From Lederbergia wuyishanensis (GTDB lineage Bacteria > Bacillota > Bacilli > Bacillales > Bacillaceae_C), in contig NZ_JALIRM010000012.1 of assembly GCF_022900255.1 (NCBI RefSeq), positions 124,001 to 188,000 of the forward strand: 64,000 nucleotides of DNA, read 5' to 3'. The first letter of the stretch is position 1. Every line of letters begins with the position of its first letter. This document shows positions 62,539-64,000 of the stretch, piece by piece. A program made the position numbers and the translations under genes. Below the pieces are notes generated by a model. That model did no database searches. It was not told the origin of the DNA and saw nothing but the letters and a program-made list of their open reading frames with translations.

Positions 62539-64000
62539 TTGAAAGAGTCAATGAAAAGACTAATAATTCTGTTTAATGAAAGAGAAAAGAAAAATTTAAT
62601 ATTTTTGTTTTTTTTGATGATAATAGCAGCGCTGTTTGAAACGGTTGGTATAGGGCTTATTGTTCCCTTTGTAGGTATACTTACTAATCCCAAAATAATT
62701 AAAGAACAGGAAATACTATCATTTTTTTATAATTTACTTGGATTTGAAACGGCTACTACTTTTATGATTTTTTCTGTAATAACATTACTTTTAATTTTTG
62801 TCTTTAAAAATATTTATCTACTATTCTTTCAATATGCTCAATATAAAGTAATCTTAAATCAACAAGTTAGACTTTCTCAGGATTTATTTAGAGAATATTT
62901 AACTAAACCATTTAGTTTTCATATACAACGAAACTCTGCAGATTTATTAAGAAATGTAAATAGTGAGGTTTCAAAAGTATTTCAAGGAATTATTTTGTCT
63001 GGCTTCCAATTATTCACAGAAATTCTTGTAATTATATGTATTAGTATCCTACTATTAATGACAGCTCCTTTAGCAACATTAACAGCTTCTATCCTTTTAG
63101 GTGGAAGTGTTTTTTTATTTTTTAAGATATTTCGTAAGAAAATTAGTCAATTAGGTATTGAGCAACAAAAAGTAAATGGTACGATGATCAAATGGGTGAA
63201 TCAAGGACTGGGAGCAAGTAAAGAGGTAAAGGTAGCAGGAAAAGAAAACTTTTTTGTTAAAGCTTATACGAAACATAGTCAAGTTAGAGCCAACAATAGT
63301 CGATATATAAAAATGCTTGAAAATGTTCCACGGCTTTTTATTGAAACGTTGCTAGTGTCTGTAGTACTTATTACTATGTTAATGATCATTCTTCAAGATA
63401 CTAATACATCGCAACTAATATCAACAATGGCTTTATTCTCTATGGCAGCATTCAGATTGATGCCTTCTATAAATCGTGTAGTGGGAATGATTACAACAAT
63501 TCGTTATAGTCAACCCGCTTTAACTGTGATCTATGAAGACTTATTTAATAATCGAGATAAGACTGGCAAAATAACGAATGTAAAAGAAGATGAAATTTTC
63601 TTAGTTAACAAAGGAGAAAGAATATTTAATAATTCAATACAATTGACTAATGTATCTTTTCGATATCCAAATCAAAAGAAATACTCAGTTAAAAATATCT
63701 CTCTTACTATTCCAATAGGGAAATCAGTAGCATTTATAGGTGAATCAGGTGCGGGAAAAACAACAATAGTAGATATAATTTTAGGTTTATTTGAACCTGA
63801 ACAAGGAAGAGTTCTAGTTGACGGAAAAGACCTCTCCAATCAAAAGAAACTCTGGCAGAAGAAAATTGGATATATTCCACAATCTATATTTCTCTCTGAT
63901 GATTCTATCAAAGGGAATATTGCTTTTGGTGTAGAAAACGATTTAATCGATGAAAAAGAAGTATGGAGAGCATTAGAGCAAGCTCAACTTAAAGAATTTG
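62539..64000 (+). CDS. ABC transporter, permease-ATPase fusion (cut by window edge)
   Basis: A frame open from TTG 62539 (AAGGTG 8 bases upstream) to the window end, at least 487 codons. Six membrane helices occupy roughly residues 20-310, beginning LIFLFFLMIIAALFETVGIG. The ATPase domain starts near residue 370 with QLTNVSFRYPNQ, Walker A is GESGAGKTT, and a Q-loop IGYIPQSIFLSDDSIKGNI is visible; the signature and Walker B lie beyond the edge. The FETVGIGLIVPF start is typical of PglK-like lipid-linked oligosaccharide flippases, a plausible role for this cluster. It is absent from usual six-frame lists because it has no stop in the window. Confidence 0.8.
   Translation, partial: MKESMKRLIILFNEREKKNLIFLFFLMIIAALFETVGIGLIVPFVGILTNPKIIKEQEILSFFYNLLGFETATTFMIFSVITLLLIFVFKNIYLLFFQYAQYKVILNQQVRLSQDLFREYLTKPFSFHIQRNSADLLRNVNSEVSKVFQGIILSGFQLFTEILVIICISILLLMTAPLATLTASILLGGSVFLFFKIFRKKISQLGIEQQKVNGTMIKWVNQGLGASKEVKVAGKENFFVKAYTKHSQVRANNSRYIKMLENVPRLFIETLLVSVVLITMLMIILQDTNTSQLISTMALFSMAAFRLMPSINRVVGMITTIRYSQPALTVIYEDLFNNRDKTGKITNVKEDEIFLVNKGERIFNNSIQLTNVSFRYPNQKKYSVKNISLTIPIGKSVAFIGESGAGKTTIVDIILGLFEPEQGRVLVDGKDLSNQKKLWQKKIGYIPQSIFLSDDSIKGNIAFGVENDLIDEKEVWRALEQAQLKEF

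Noticed and set aside
1-64000. CRISPR arrays, insertion sequences, prophage or integrative elements.
   Set aside because: No regular spacer-repeat array, transposase, integrase or phage structural gene was seen on either strand.

Overview
The window looks like chromosomal DNA of an AT-rich Gram-positive rod of the Bacillaceae. The signs are strong purine-rich Shine-Dalgarno sequences, frequent TTG/GTG starts, a qoxABCD quinol oxidase, LplABC/YesL-type sugar uptake genes, lipoproteins with lipoboxes, a SinR-family biofilm regulator and a B. subtilis-style eps cluster with an EAR-like RNA between epsB and epsC. No transposase, phage gene, tRNA, rRNA or CRISPR array was seen.

Positions 1-15000 hold a carbohydrate-utilisation region. 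It contains an FAD-dependent oxidoreductase cut by the left edge, an SGNH esterase, a YesL-like membrane protein, and then one long plus-strand gene run: solute-binding lipoprotein, two permeases, a membrane-anchored AraC regulator, an SDR-like epimerase/dehydrogenase, a DHDPS-family aldolase, an MDR dehydrogenase and a second FAD oxidoreductase. A consensus CcpA (cre) site lies upstream. Positions 15300-19260 are qoxABCD with an Fnr/Crp-type palindrome in front. Positions 19260-31000 are mixed housekeeping and envelope genes: a sialidase-like protein, lipoproteins, a VanW protein, a LysM/M23 peptidase, an SDR and an RND exporter. This part also has a set of 51-bp tandem repeats and a 53-codon minus-strand gene.

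Positions 31000-40313 are a lasso-peptide operon of the paeninodin/pseudomycoidin type, with an unusual layout: cyclase 1, precursor 1, cyclase 2, precursor 2, tail kinase, PqqD-like B1, protease B2, nucleotidyltransferase, ABC exporter. Precursor 1 closely follows paeninodin. Precursor 2 shares the leader but has a 47-residue candidate core with Asn at position 1, Asp at 9, two Cys and nine consecutive Gly.

Positions 40320-64000 are an eps-type exopolysaccharide cluster: chain-length modulator and kinase, EAR-like RNA plus terminator, epsC, galU, many glycosyltransferases, an EpsG-type polymerase, galE, epsL, epsN, an embedded sinR-like gene, a TagF/TagD-like glycerol-phosphate pair, an ATP-grasp enzyme and, at the right edge, an ABC exporter. 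A 16-bp palindrome matching the SinR operator exactly fills the -35/-10 spacer of the eps promoter, and a related inverted repeat lies in front of the lasso operon. The most interesting hypothesis is that one SinR-like switch controls both biofilm matrix and a dual, post-translationally tailored lasso-peptide system.
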